Part shown: positions 26,530 to 35,560 of the stretch, piece by piece | How positions within the stretch are numbered: the first letter of the stretch is position 1 | Layout: each line of letters opens with the position of its first letter | Assembly: GCF_036226685.1 (NCBI RefSeq) | Contig: NZ_CP109009.1 | Coordinates: 1,240,001-1,304,000, forward strand | From: Streptomyces sp. NBC_00690 | GTDB lineage: Bacteria > Actinomycetota > Actinomycetes > Streptomycetales > Streptomycetaceae | Direction of reading: 5' to 3' | DNA: 64,000 nt | Made by a program: the position numbers and the translations under genes | Notes under the pieces: generated by a model | Databases searched by the model: none | The model's input: the letters and a program-made list of their open reading frames with translations, nothing else | What the model was told of the DNA's origin: nothing

Positions 26530-27804
26530 TCACCCCTGGACGCGACGGTCCAGGGTCTCCAACGCCCGGCGCGCCACTCCGCTGGTGCGGACGAGGCCGG
26601 CCAGGGTCGTGGAGCCGCGTGTGATGTCGGCGAAGACACGCCAGGCCGGCCGCAGACCGGTGATCACGGCATGGATGAATCCCGGACGGCGCTCGAAGAC
26701 GCCGAGCAGTCGACGACCCACCGCCATCTCCACTCCCAGCCCGGCCTTGATGGCGAAGGCGTAGTTCAGCGCCTGCCGACGGGCGTCCACGGCATCGTGC
26801 GCCTCGGAGATCCGAACGGCCCACTCCCCCGCGAGCCGGCCCGAACGCAGTGCGAAGGAGATCCCTTCGCGGGTCCAGGGCTCCAGCAGGCCCGCCGCGT
26901 CCCCGCACACCAGGACCCGACCGCGCGAGAGCGGCGAGTCATCGCTACGACAGCGGGTCAGATGCCCAGAGGAGATCGCGGGTTCGAAACCGGCGAGCCC
27001 CAGCCGTGCGATGAAGTCCTCCAGATAGCGCTTGGTCGCCGCACCCTCCCCGCGGGCGGAGATCACACCGACGGTCAGCGTCTTGCCCTTGGGGAAGACC
27101 CAACCGTAACTGCCCGGCATCGGTCCCCAGTCGATGAGAACCCTCCCCGCCCAGTCCTCGGCAACGGAGTCAGGCACCGGGATCTCGGCCTCCAGACCCA
27201 GGTCGACCTGGTCGAGCTTGACCCCGACATGGGCTCCTATCCGGCTGGCGCTGCCGTCCGCGCCGACGACGGCCCGCGCCAGGATGGTCTCCCCGTCCGA
27301 GGTGACCACAGCGACCGTACGCCGGTCGGGCACGGCGGGCCCGTGTTGTTCCACGCGCGAGACCGTGACCCCGGTCCGCAGTTCGGCCCCCGCCTTCTGC
27401 GCATGCTCGACGAGCTGGGCGTCGAACTCCGGACGGTTGATCAGCCCGAAGAGCATCTTCTTCGAGCGGCGGGTGCGGGTGAGGCGGCCGTTCAAGGAGA
27501 AGGTGACGGCATGCACGCGGTCACGGAACGGGAGTTCGAATCCGGGTGGCAGGCTGTCTCTCGACGGGCCGATGATGCCGCCGCCGCATGTCTTGTACCG
27601 CGGGAGTTCGGCCTTCTCCAGCAGAAGCACCTGACGGCCCGCCACCGCCGCCGCGTACGCCGCTGATGCCCCGGCGGGCCCAGCGCCGACGACGACGACG
27701 TCCCATACCGGGCCGTCGTGCCCCTGTGCTTCCGCCTCTGCCCCGGTGCCGCCGTTCTCGCTGCTCACGATGTACTTCTGCTCCCGATCCGACGCGTGCC
27801 CCAT
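26530..27804 (-). CDS. Geranylgeranyl reductase family FAD-dependent oxidoreductase
   Basis: 424 aa from 27804, or 412 aa if the GTG at 27768 is used. The FAD dinucleotide motif is VVVVGAGPAGASAAYAAAVAG. The family motif PRYKTCGGGI lies about 35 residues later, and the second FAD motif is VLVCGDAAGLLEPWTREGIS. Such enzymes reduce isoprenoid double bonds (geranylgeranyl groups, menaquinone or polyprenols). No isoprenoid genes are adjacent, so the substrate is unknown; a menaquinone or lipid role is possible. The gene is divergent from the M20 peptidase gene. Confidence 0.87.
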   Translation of the reverse strand: MGHASDREQKYIVSSENGGTGAEAEAQGHDGPVWDVVVVGAGPAGASAAYAAAVAGRQVLLLEKAELPRYKTCGGGIIGPSRDSLPPGFELPFRDRVHAVTFSLNGRLTRTRRSKKMLFGLINRPEFDAQLVEHAQKAGAELRTGVTVSRVEQHGPAVPDRRTVAVVTSDGETILARAVVGADGSASRIGAHVGVKLDQVDLGLEAEIPVPDSVAEDWAGRVLIDWGPMPGSYGWVFPKGKTLTVGVISARGEGAATKRYLEDFIARLGLAGFEPAISSGHLTRCRSDDSPLSRGRVLVCGDAAGLLEPWTREGISFALRSGRLAGEWAVRISEAHDAVDARRQALNYAFAIKAGLGVEMAVGRRLLGVFERRPGFIHAVITGLRPAWRVFADITRGSTTLAGLVRTSGVARRALETLDRRVQG

Positions 27805-27912
27805 GCTCTCGACGGCATCCTACGGCGCGTTCGTCCCGCACCGCTGTGGGAGGATCGACCGCACATTCGCCGTACACACACTCATAACGTCGCACCCACG
27901 AGGAGCGTGCCC

Positions 27913-29280
27913 ATGACTGCCGATCCGATTGCCGAGACCATCGGCGCCCTGCTGCCTGCGGCCAGGGCGGAGCTGGCGGAGTTGGTGGCCTTCCGATCGG
28001 TCGCGGATCCGGCGCAGTTCCCCCGGAGCGAGTGTGAAGCCGCCGCGGCCTGGTGCGCCGATGCACTGCGTGCCGAGGGCTTCGAGGACGTGGCACTCCT
28101 CGACACTCCGGACGGCACCCAGTCCGTCTACGGCTTCCTGCCCGGCCCACAGGGCGCGCCGACCGTTCTGTTGTACGCACACTACGATGTTCAGCCCCCG
28201 CTGGACCTGGAGTCGTGGGTCAGTCCGCCGTTCGAGCTCACGGAACGCAACGGCCGCTGGTACGGCCGGGGAGCCGCCGACTGCAAGGGCGGGTTCATCA
28301 TGCACCTGCTCGCACTGCGGGCGCTCAAGGCGAACGGCGGTGTGCCCGTCGCGGTCAAGGTGATCGTCGAGGGATCCGAGGAGCAGGGTACGGGTGGCCT
28401 GGAGAGGTACGCCGAAGCCCACCCCGACCTCCTGCGCGCCGATGCCATCGTCATCGGGGACTCCGGCAACTTCCGGGCCGGCGTGCCGACGGTGACCGCG
28501 ACCCTGCGTGGAATGACGATGGTGCGCGTTCACATCGACACGCTCGAAGGGAACCTCCACTCGGGTCAGTTCGGCGGTGCCGCGCCCGATGCGTTGGCCG
28601 CGCTGATCCGTGTGCTCGACTCCCTGCGCTCCGATGACGGTTCGACGGTCGTGGACGGTCTCGACGACGGCGACGCCTGGCAGGGGCTCCAGTATCCGGA
28701 GGAGGACTTCCGTCGGGATGCGAAGGTGCTCGACGGAGTCGAACTGATCGGCTCGGGTTCGATCGCGGATCGCATCTGGGCCCGGCCCGCAGTCACCGTG
28801 CTGGGCATCGACTGCCCTCCGGTGGTCGGAGCCACTCCTTCGGTGCAGGCGAGCGCCCGCGCCCTGGTGAGCTTGCGGGTGCCGCCGGGCCAGCGCGCGG
28901 GCAAGGTGACCGAACTGCTGCTCAAGCACCTGGAGGCGCACACTCCGTGGGGAGCGCGCGTAGCGGTGGAACAGGTAGGCCAGGGCGAACCGTTCCAGGC
29001 GGACACGAGCAGTCCGGCCTATGCGGCGATGGCCGATGCGATGCGGATCGCGTACCCGGGCCAGGAGATGCAGTCCGCCGGGATGGGCGGCTCGATCCCG
29101 CTCTGCAACACACTCGCGGAGCTGTATCCGCAGGCGGAGATGGTGTTGATCGGGCTCAGCGAACCGGAGGCCCAGATCCACGCGGTGAACGAGTCCGTAT
29201 CGCCACAGGAATTGGAACGGCTGTCCATCACGGAGGCCCTGTTCCTGCGCAACTACGCGGTGAGCCGGTCGACCTCCTGA
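27913..29280 (+). CDS. M20/M25/M40 family metallopeptidase (dipeptidase)
   Basis: 455 aa. The zinc sites are visible: AHYDVQPP (His, with Asp two residues later), RGAADCKGG (bridging Asp), EGSEEQG (catalytic Glu and zinc Glu), IGDSGNF (Asp) and a C-terminal HAVNESV (His). The lid or dimerisation domain lies between (GNLHSGQFGGAAPD). Such enzymes hydrolyse dipeptides or N-acyl amino acids in the cytoplasm. GAGGAG is 7 nt before the ATG. The gene is complete, with all ligands present. Confidence 0.92.
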   Translation: MTADPIAETIGALLPAARAELAELVAFRSVADPAQFPRSECEAAAAWCADALRAEGFEDVALLDTPDGTQSVYGFLPGPQGAPTVLLYAHYDVQPPLDLESWVSPPFELTERNGRWYGRGAADCKGGFIMHLLALRALKANGGVPVAVKVIVEGSEEQGTGGLERYAEAHPDLLRADAIVIGDSGNFRAGVPTVTATLRGMTMVRVHIDTLEGNLHSGQFGGAAPDALAALIRVLDSLRSDDGSTVVDGLDDGDAWQGLQYPEEDFRRDAKVLDGVELIGSGSIADRIWARPAVTVLGIDCPPVVGATPSVQASARALVSLRVPPGQRAGKVTELLLKHLEAHTPWGARVAVEQVGQGEPFQADTSSPAYAAMADAMRIAYPGQEMQSAGMGGSIPLCNTLAELYPQAEMVLIGLSEPEAQIHAVNESVSPQELERLSITEALFLRNYAVSRSTS

Positions 29281-29726
29281 GCCCACCGGCACGACTACCG
29301 TCCCCGGGTTCACCTCCGCCCGGTAGCTGACGGACCGAGCGCCGGTCAGGTCAGGTCAGGTCAGGTCACCGCGCTGAACTCCTACCGTACGGCCCTGGTT
29401 TCCTCCTCCCCTCTCTTCTCTGCGACAGGGACGGAGGAGCCGGGGCCGTACGACCATCCGGGTGTCGGGGTGCGCCCCCAGCCCGGTACGAAAGACTCGG
29501 CGGGCCGACGATCCGCCGAGGAAGGCGGCACCGGCGCAGCTCCAAGGGGTGCGCGGACACCGCCGTCCGGGCCGTGATTCGGCCGCCCCGGAGGAGTCCC
29601 CGAGAAGTCCCGAAGTAGGGACGGCCCAAGGGACAAGGCGGTCCCGGAGATCGGTCGGTCCCGGAGCACACCACTGCACCGGAGGCACCCGGGACCACCG
29701 GGCTACCGGGCTACCGGGCTACCGAG
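29281..29726. other. Intergenic region with short tandem repeats
   Basis: About 445 bp between two convergent genes. Two small tandem repeats flank it: GGTCA-type pentamers (about 29345-29367, four or five copies) and an ACCGGGCT octamer (about 29697-29720, three copies). Overlapping Arg-rich frames on the minus strand show no family resemblance and are taken as chance. Confidence 0.6.
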
Positions 29727-30776
29727 TCAGAGGGGCGCGGCTCCCTCCAAGTAGATCGGTGTGCCGCGTTCACGGGCACGCAGGGCCCAGCGAAGCCGCT
29801 CGTACCGCCGAGGTGACAGCAGTCGTTGGGCTTCCTGCTCCGCCACGAACCGGAAGGCTCTGAGCTCGGCGTCGGGCAACCGGATGCGTTGGGCAACCTC
29901 GGCGGGGAGTTCTCCCCCGTCGAACAGCAACCGCACACCGCCGAAACGAGGCGGCGCCGGGGGTTCCCAATCGACGACCAACAGGCCCGAAAGCCGGTCG
30001 AGTTCGATGCCGAGTTCTTCCGCGACCTCGCGCACTCCCGCGTGGGCAGGCGCTTCACCCCGCTCCACGACACCACCGGGGAACTCCCAACCGGGTTTGT
30101 AGGTGGGATCGACGAGCAGCACCCGACCTTCCTCGTCGAAGAGCAGCACCCCGGCAGCCAGTGTTTCTCCGGTCGGGGGATCGCTCTGCACGATCTCGCA
30201 GGGGTGCGCCTCACCGGTGCGGACCGCATCCGCGATCCGCAGGGCGACCTCATGGGGTGTCAGTTCGCTGGTGTCGATGACGAGTGCTTCCGAAGTGATC
30301 CATTCCAGGGCGGCGGAGTAGGGCTCGATGTGGTCGTACGCCCACTGTCGACAGCTGGTCTCCGGACCGCCCCCGCCACCGGCCTGGGGGACGACGGGCT
30401 CGGGGCGCTCCGCGATCCGCCGGCGCAGGATCGTTTCATCTGGCCGTACCAGCACATGTCGTACGGGGATTCTGCGTGAGGCGAGCGCGCCGAAGATCTC
30501 GTCCCGGTACTCCTGGCGGAGCAAGGTCATCGGCACTACCAGCACCCCGCCCACTTCGGACGACAGGGCCGCCGCGGTGTCCACCACCAACCTGCGCCAG
30601 ATCGGCAGGTCCTGGTAGTCGCTCACTTCGGCGAGCCGCTTGGCGGGCAGGAGCAGACGCAGTTGCGCACCGATGAGCTCGGGGTCGTACAGCGTGCTGT
30701 TCGGGATCAGATCGATCAGTTCGCGTGCGGCGGTGGTCTTGCCCGCTCCGAACGCACCGTTGATCCAGACGATCAT
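29727..30776 (-). CDS. Fusion of P-loop kinase-like domain and NUDIX hydrolase
   Basis: 349 aa. The N-terminal half (1-165) is an AAA_33-type P-loop domain: Walker A INGAFGAGKTTAAREL, then TLYDPELIG and LVRPDETILRRRIAERP. The C-terminal half (about 200-345) is a NUDIX domain with the box GGVVERGEAPAHAGVREVAE, then ELGIEL, close to the G-x5-E-x7-R-E-x2-E-E consensus. NUDIX enzymes cleave nucleoside diphosphate-linked compounds. The fusion suggests a salvage or repair enzyme that phosphorylates and then hydrolyses, but no substrate is known. The ATG overlaps the terminal codon of the upstream integrase relic (ATGA). Confidence 0.85.
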   Translation of the reverse strand: MIVWINGAFGAGKTTAARELIDLIPNSTLYDPELIGAQLRLLLPAKRLAEVSDYQDLPIWRRLVVDTAAALSSEVGGVLVVPMTLLRQEYRDEIFGALASRRIPVRHVLVRPDETILRRRIAERPEPVVPQAGGGGGPETSCRQWAYDHIEPYSAALEWITSEALVIDTSELTPHEVALRIADAVRTGEAHPCEIVQSDPPTGETLAAGVLLFDEEGRVLLVDPTYKPGWEFPGGVVERGEAPAHAGVREVAEELGIELDRLSGLLVVDWEPPAPPRFGGVRLLFDGGELPAEVAQRIRLPDAELRAFRFVAEQEAQRLLSPRRYERLRWALRARERGTPIYLEGAAPL

Positions 30777-31840
30777 TCGTACTCCAAGACAGGAAGGCCG
30801 CTGAACGGGGACGTAGCGGCATTGCGTAGGTCAGCTGGGAGCGGCATGGGAAAAGGAGGCGTCCACAACCCCGCACCCACTACTTCTTTCTCCCATACGC
30901 GCTGAAGGTATTCCCCGATTCTCTCCTCCATCGCAACCGTCACCTCGCTGTACACACCTTCCACACCCGGAAGCTCATGCCCCATTCGGGCCTCCACCCC
31001 GCCACGCGGGGAATGTCACCCGGCTCATCCAGCTTCGCTTTGTGCCAGTGCCGCAATCGGTAGATGCCCCGCCCGGCCATCTCCGAGACCGCCGGCATCG
31101 CGGGCCGCGCCCACCGCACATACCGTGGCCCGGAGTTCCGACTCTCGGCTCCGTCCCGGATCGGGTACCGGTAGTCCCGATCGAAATCCGTCCCCAGAAG
31201 CGGTTTCCCCATGACAGACAGAAGCGTCCACGGCTTCTCGTGAGTTGCCAGCAGAGCCACATGCATCCCATGGAGAGAGGGCGGCATCACCAGTGTTCTC
31301 CATGAGTCGTACTTCGGAGCTGCCAGCACACGCCGTTTGTCCGCGACGTACATCTGATACTGCACCCGCATCGCGAGCATCGCCTCGTACCGCTGCTCGG
31401 CTTCCTCGCGCAGTTCGTCGTCAGCCAACTGGTGCACGGACTGGATGGACAGCTTGCGCTTAACGCGGCGGATCTGATTTCGCTCGTGCCGGCCGCGGCG
31501 ACGCTGTTCCACGATCGGGCTTTCTTCGCGGAGTTTGCACTTCACGACCGCGTCGTCCATCAGCGACTTGAGAAGCCCGAGGATGTTCTTGCTGTAGTTG
31601 ACCGAGTACTTGACGGTCACGTAGTCACGGAAGGCGTCCTCAAGCGGTGTGATCTCTTCGACCGATGTAGACCGCCATGTTCGTAGGGTCACCCGCCTGG
31701 CGGCCTGTTGCGCTTGTTGCGGACGTCGGACTCTCGGTCGACGCCGTAGGTGTACGCCTCGCTCTCATCCTGGAACATCCCACCGGGCTCGGGGTCGCTA
31801 GCGGAGTCGTACCGCGCAGGTTTCGAACTTCTGCGTCATC
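30773..31840 (-). pseudogene. Tyrosine-type integrase pseudogene (frameshifted, internal deletion)
   Basis: Pieces of one actinobacterial tyrosine recombinase remain in order. The arm-type N-terminal fragment (about 31688-31825) reads FQDESEAYTYGVDRESDVR and ends at a TGA at 31689-31691. The core fragment begins at about 31692 with YSVNYSKNILGLLKSLMDDA and VLAAPKYDSWRTLVMPP, and the His-rich RLRHWHKAKL is close to the usual HxxR area. After RVA a one-base change near 30994-31001 (run of C on the plus strand) puts MGHELPGVEGVYSEVTV, with the likely catalytic Tyr, in another frame. The segment holding the first catalytic Arg, between HQLA and RYEAMLAMR, appears deleted. The gene is inactive as it stands. 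Confidence 0.8.
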
Positions 31841-31932
31841 GTGTCCTGTTGGCGTGACTCAGTGTCACCACCTTATGAGAAGCGGACAAGAGCCGTAGAT
31901 TCATCACAGAGCCACGAAGGTGAGTCGGCGTG

Positions 31933-32406
31933 TCACTGCTCATCTAGGGATGCCTGCCGGGCAAGGAACTCCTCGAACGCCGCCCTCTGCTTCGGATCCA
32001 TGAAGCCTTGGCGGACATTGCGGGCCGTCTCCTGGAGCCAGTGAGCCTCGTCGGGGTCCAGGAGCTCGGCGACCACCACGCCTTTGCGAGCAACCGCCGT
32101 ACGCCCTCCTATGCGACGACGAAAGAGCGTGAATGCGCCGAATTCCTTTGGATGGGCCAGTTCCGGCTCCTCCGCCACAGCCTGGTTCTCGTCTCCAGCT
32201 CCACTCGTCGGATAGGCGGTGGGAGCCCAATGCTCCCAGAGCGCCAGCGTGGCCGCGGGCACCATCACCGCGTGCTCCGACTCTTCGCGCCCCTCCCACA
32301 TGAACGTGACAGAGACGGGCTCGCCGACCGCCTCGGCCAACCCGAGCACCCTCTCCATCTCATCGTTGATCGGGTAGCCCGCTACTACATCAATCTGAAT
32401 GCCCAT
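31933..32406 (-). CDS. Hypothetical protein in the mobile-element scar
   Basis: 157 aa, not recognised. It starts [20 protein letters not shown] and contains [50 protein letters not shown] and a C-terminal helix [21 protein letters not shown]. There is no signal peptide or TM segment. It lies between an integrase relic and a lexA relic, so it may be a leftover cargo gene. A longer start at 32436 or 32460 is possible; no good ribosome site decides it. The intact frame and helical C-terminus favour a real gene. Confidence 0.5.
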   Translation of the reverse strand: MGIQIDVVAGYPINDEMERVLGLAEAVGEPVSVTFMWEGREESEHAVMVPAATLALWEHWAPTAYPTSGAGDENQAVAEEPELAHPKEFGAFTLFRRRIGGRTAVARKGVVVAELLDPDEAHWLQETARNVRQGFMDPKQRAAFEEFLARQASLDEQ

Positions 32407-32450
32407 GGCGCCTGAGGCTACTGGCCCTTCCGACATGCCAGGCCCACAGC

Positions 32451-32707
32451 CCCCTGCCACGCAACCTCGTCGGCAAAGGCGACTTGTTCGCGCTCAAAGT
32501 TGTGGGTGACAGCATGATTGAAGCCGCGATCTGCGAGGGGGCACTATCGCCGTGAAGCGTTCAAGGCACCGCTGACCACGAGGACATCGTCGCGGCGCTC
32601 GCGGACGGTGAAGCCACCCTCAAGCGCCTACGCCGCGCAACGGCCAGGTGTGGCTCACACCCCGCAACCCAGCCTACGAACCAACCCCCGGCGACGACGC
32701 AACCATC
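32451..32707 (+). pseudogene. lexA C-terminal (S24 peptidase) pseudogene
   Basis: From 32451 the frame reads [20 protein letters not shown] then [10 protein letters not shown], the LexA autoproteolysis domain with the catalytic Ser in GDSM. After about 32540 the frame changes more than once: TIAVKRSR, then HEDIVAALADGEATLKR with the position of the catalytic Lys, then GQVWLTPRNPAYEPTPGDDA up to about 32707. In order, these match LexA, but stops (TGA near 32553) and frameshifts break the gene. The DNA-binding half is missing upstream. This is therefore a decayed fragment, not the cell's working lexA, which presumably lies elsewhere. Confidence 0.85.
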
Positions 32708-33169
32708 CGCGGCAACGGCCTCCTCCTGTGCACCGATCTCGACTGCGCGGTGAAAATGCACACCAAACCGATCCGCCACGCCTTCGATCCCCCGGTAGAC
32801 GAAATCATCGCCGCCCGCCGCGAAAGCATGCGCTCCCGCACCATCGCCTTCATCCGTTCCGTGTCCGACACCGAACGAACCACACAACACAGGACATGAG
32901 GTGATCCGCGATGTGGAAGACACTGCTGTCTTCTCGACAACCTGAAGGTGCGGTGCACAACGGCTAGCTCGACGATGTCGGGTGTGCTGACGTTAGATGC
33001 CTGAGAAGCCCCTGAGCAGGAAAGATGCCCGCAAAGAGGGCACCCGGGGGGTACACCGCCCGGAAGACCAGTGGGTCGAGCACCACAGTGCGCTCGGCCC
33101 GTTGACGAGGTTGCACCGGCTGGCCTGGGCCCGACCGGGGCAACCAGATCATCCAGCGTCTCAGGTTGT
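32708..33169. other. Relic-flanking region, no gene supported
   Basis: About 460 bp between the lexA relic and the stop of the SDR-type gene. The plus-strand frame continuing from the relic (CAVKMHTKPIRHAFDPP to about 32899) has no family resemblance. Both strands show frames that mix composition without motif support. Confidence 0.5.
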
Positions 33170-34138
33170 CTACCGGCGTGCCGGGGAACCGCCCCCGACC
33201 CGGCTGCGCACCCGGTGCACCAACTCATCCGCGGCCTGCGACCACTTGGGGTACGCAAAGTCGAATCCTGCCTGGGACAGTCGGCCGGGGACTACGCGGC
33301 GGCTCTTCAGCAGCAGCTCGGTATCGGAACGCAGCGCGAGAGCGCCGACCTCGGCCATCCACTTGGTCGCAGGGAGGCCCACCGGTACACCCCACGAGGA
33401 GCGTAGAGCGTGCATGAATGCGCGCTGCGGCAGTGGATGGGGAGCCGCCTGGTTCACCGGCCCTGCGATGTCTTCTCGGTTCATCAGGAACTCCACCGCG
33501 CGCACGAAGTCGAGTTCGTGGATCCACGATACGTACTGCGCACCGCCGGCGACTGGCCCGCCGAGACCCCGGCGGGCCAGTCCCAGTAGGACGGCGAAGA
33601 CACCGCCGGTGTCCGGGCTCATCACCATGGCCGAGCGCAGTGCGATCTTGCGTGTGGCCGGCGTTTCGGCCTGTTGCTGAGCCTGCTCCCATGCCTTGGC
33701 GATCTCGACGCTGTACGCCCAGTAGTCCGGCACACCCGGTTCGGTGCCGCCGATCACACCGGTGAACTCGTCGTTGGGAGCGTCGAAGCGGTGCGCGTAC
33801 ACCGTGGCAGTGCTCATCTGCAGCCAGACCCTGGGCGGTCGGGCAGCGTCCGCGATCGCGGCGCCCACCACCAGGGTGGAGTCGACCCGGGAGTCCATCA
33901 TCTCCTGGAGATTGGCCGCCGTGTAGCGGCAACTCACGGTCCGTCCGGCCAAATTGATCACGGCATCACTGCCGTCCACCGCCGCCGCCCATGGCCCCAG
34001 GGTCTTACCGTCCCATGGGACCTCGCCCTCGTGCCTGGGACGCCTGGCGAGAATCACGACCTCGTGGCCAGCGGCATCGAGTGCGCGCTTCAGGATCGCA
34101 CCTACCTGCCCGGTCCCACCAGGAATCACAATCTTCAT
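33170..34138 (-). CDS. TIGR01777 family epimerase/oxidoreductase (SDR39U1-like)
   Basis: 322 aa. An extended SDR Rossmann fold: MKIVIPGGTGQVGAILKRAL (GxxGxxG), DAVINLAGRTVSCRYTAANL (the typical NLAG), and QMSTATVYAHRFD with the catalytic region. YWAYSVEIAKAWEQA stands in place of a canonical YxxxK. The C-terminus has WIHELDFVRAV and the DUF1731-like tail with LLLKSRRVVPGRLSQAGFDF. Family function is poorly known. An operator-like palindrome (34181-34194) lies 43 bp upstream of the start. The gene appears intact, although it is next to the element scar. Confidence 0.85.
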   Translation of the reverse strand: MKIVIPGGTGQVGAILKRALDAAGHEVVILARRPRHEGEVPWDGKTLGPWAAAVDGSDAVINLAGRTVSCRYTAANLQEMMDSRVDSTLVVGAAIADAARPPRVWLQMSTATVYAHRFDAPNDEFTGVIGGTEPGVPDYWAYSVEIAKAWEQAQQQAETPATRKIALRSAMVMSPDTGGVFAVLLGLARRGLGGPVAGGAQYVSWIHELDFVRAVEFLMNREDIAGPVNQAAPHPLPQRAFMHALRSSWGVPVGLPATKWMAEVGALALRSDTELLLKSRRVVPGRLSQAGFDFAYPKWSQAADELVHRVRSRVGGGSPARR

Positions 34139-34506
34139 CGGCGACCCTCCCTCGTCTCAGGGCAAGCTTAGACCAAATACTTGAACGTGTTCAAAATTGT
34201 GCTGCGATTTCATCAGTTGAACCACAGCCCTCGCCGCGGGGCACACTCCGATCAACATCATCCGAGTTCTCCGGTCGGGAATGGTGTTCCGCAACATCAG
34301 CCACACCGCTCCCGAGCGGGCCGACCAGGTTCGCGACCGGCCCCGGCGAGGCAGTTGGGGCGGGCGTCCACCGTCCTTGGACAACCAGCCCTACAAGCGC
34401 CGCGTAAGCCCGCCGCCCTCCACCGATGCCACACCGCACTTGACGGACACCCACCCATCACCCGCGCAAACAACCCTGGGATTCAATACACACCTAGAGT
34501 TGGTCC
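34139..34506. other. Intergenic region, AT-richer near the SDR start
   Basis: About 370 bp. The first 80 bp (34165-34215) are relatively AT-rich and hold the palindrome at 34181-34194. The rest has frames without recognisable families, possibly remains of a regulator gene, but I cannot align them to one. Confidence 0.5.
34181..34194. promoter_or_regulatory. Operator-like palindrome upstream of the SDR-type gene
   Basis: TTGAACGTGTTCAA: perfect 6-bp arms TTGAAC/GTTCAA around GT, in an AT-rich stretch 43 bp before the start of the minus-strand SDR gene. The form is typical of TetR-family sites, but no TetR gene is adjacent. Confidence 0.55.
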
Positions 34507-35349
34507 ATGAGCACGGCAGACGACGACCGCACCGCCCTCGACCTTCTCGACGCCCACCTGGAATGCCTGTGGCGGGCAGCCTGCGAACTCCAGCGGGGAA
34601 ACCGCGCCGTCGTCCCCGAGGCACCGCGCGGGCTGGAAGGGCACGCTGCGGATGGTGCGGCCATGGAACTCCTGCGGTGGGGGCACGGAGAACTGGCCCG
34701 CATCCCGCGCTCACCTGCCGATGTGTTCGCCCGCAGCGTCGGCAGCTCACTTATGGAACTGCGGCGGCGCCGAAGCCCCTGGAACGCGGCGGCCCTGCGC
34801 CTGCTGGAGGACCCGTACATCTTCCTCGCCACCGGCCCGCGCAGGCACGAGGACTGGGCCGAGGACGTGCTCCAACTGATGCACCGCGAGGTCCCAGACC
34901 CACGCGGTTGGCTGCGAATCGACGTCGACCGCACCAACGATGCCCGGCACGCCCTACCGGCGTACCCCTTCGAGCCGCCGTCCGCCGCCGGGTTCCGGGA
35001 CCGCCTCCACCGGCTGGAGCCAGCGGGGGCCGTCACCACGCTCGCCGTCATGGCGGAGGAGTGGAACGACGACCGGCCCGTCCGGGACCGGCCTGAGCGC
35101 GACGCCCTGCTGGCTGACGCACAGTTGCTACTGGACCGCTATGGCCCGGACACCCAATTCTGGACAAACGCCCTGGACGCAGCGTCGGACCCCGCCCGGG
35201 ACTTCGTCCAGGCCGGCCTCAAGGGGACGAGGGTCCACGGGTTCACCACCAGCGAGTACATCAACGGGCTCGACCTGCTCGAAGAACTTGGCCTCATCGC
35301 CGTGTCGGGCGACGAGGTCGGGGTCTTCTGGTCCTTCGGCGCGTACTGA
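34507..35349 (+). CDS. Hypothetical soluble protein
   Basis: 280 aa, not recognised. It has an acidic, largely helical composition. Stretches such as ALDLLDAHLECLWRAACELQ, SLMELRRRRSPWNAAALRLL, HEDWAEDVLQLMHREV and a C-terminal GLDLLEELGLIAVSGDEVGV are conserved-looking. There is no TM segment or signal peptide. The start at 34507 gives MSTADDDRTALDLL. The C-terminal segment resembles the end of contact-dependent immunity-type or wHTH-like modules only superficially; I do not assign a function. It lies between the SDR gene and an IS remnant, so it may be acquired cargo. Confidence 0.6.
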   Translation: MSTADDDRTALDLLDAHLECLWRAACELQRGNRAVVPEAPRGLEGHAADGAAMELLRWGHGELARIPRSPADVFARSVGSSLMELRRRRSPWNAAALRLLEDPYIFLATGPRRHEDWAEDVLQLMHREVPDPRGWLRIDVDRTNDARHALPAYPFEPPSAAGFRDRLHRLEPAGAVTTLAVMAEEWNDDRPVRDRPERDALLADAQLLLDRYGPDTQFWTNALDAASDPARDFVQAGLKGTRVHGFTTSEYINGLDLLEELGLIAVSGDEVGVFWSFGAY

Positions 35350-35401
35350 CATCGGTCCCCAGGCACGCGGACCCCGTCCAACGCCCTCGCACGTCACTCC
35401 T

Positions 35402-35560
35402 AGGCGGTTTCAGTCGTCTGATCGTTGGACTGGGCGTGTCGTTGACTGACGCGCAGTGGGCTCGGATCGAGCCCTCGTCGCCTGACCGGACGCCGCAACG
35501 GGTGGCCGGTGGAGGGATCATCGTGGGGTGATCGATGCGATCGCCTGGACGGTCTCCGCA
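35402..35560 (+). mobile_element. IS5-type transposase remnant (5' end only)
   Basis: From the GTG at 35436 the frame reads SLTDAQWARIEPSSPDRTPQ, the start of IS5-family DDE transposases (usual form 'LTDAQWxRIEPLLP'). A missing G near 35500 (CAACGGGTGGCC) shifts the frame; the continuation GRWRDHRGVIDAIAW is in the next frame and stops resembling transposase after about 35560. There is no catalytic domain. The TAGGCGGTTTCAG-like start at 35401 could be the inverted-repeat end. This is a scar, not a functional IS. Confidence 0.75.

Noticed and set aside
31817..31837. TTTCGAA-centred stem resembling a tRNA T-arm near the integrase relic
   Set aside because: Arms do not form a 5-bp T-stem with the right loop, and no acceptor or anticodon arm is found around it; it lies in the integrase arm fragment.
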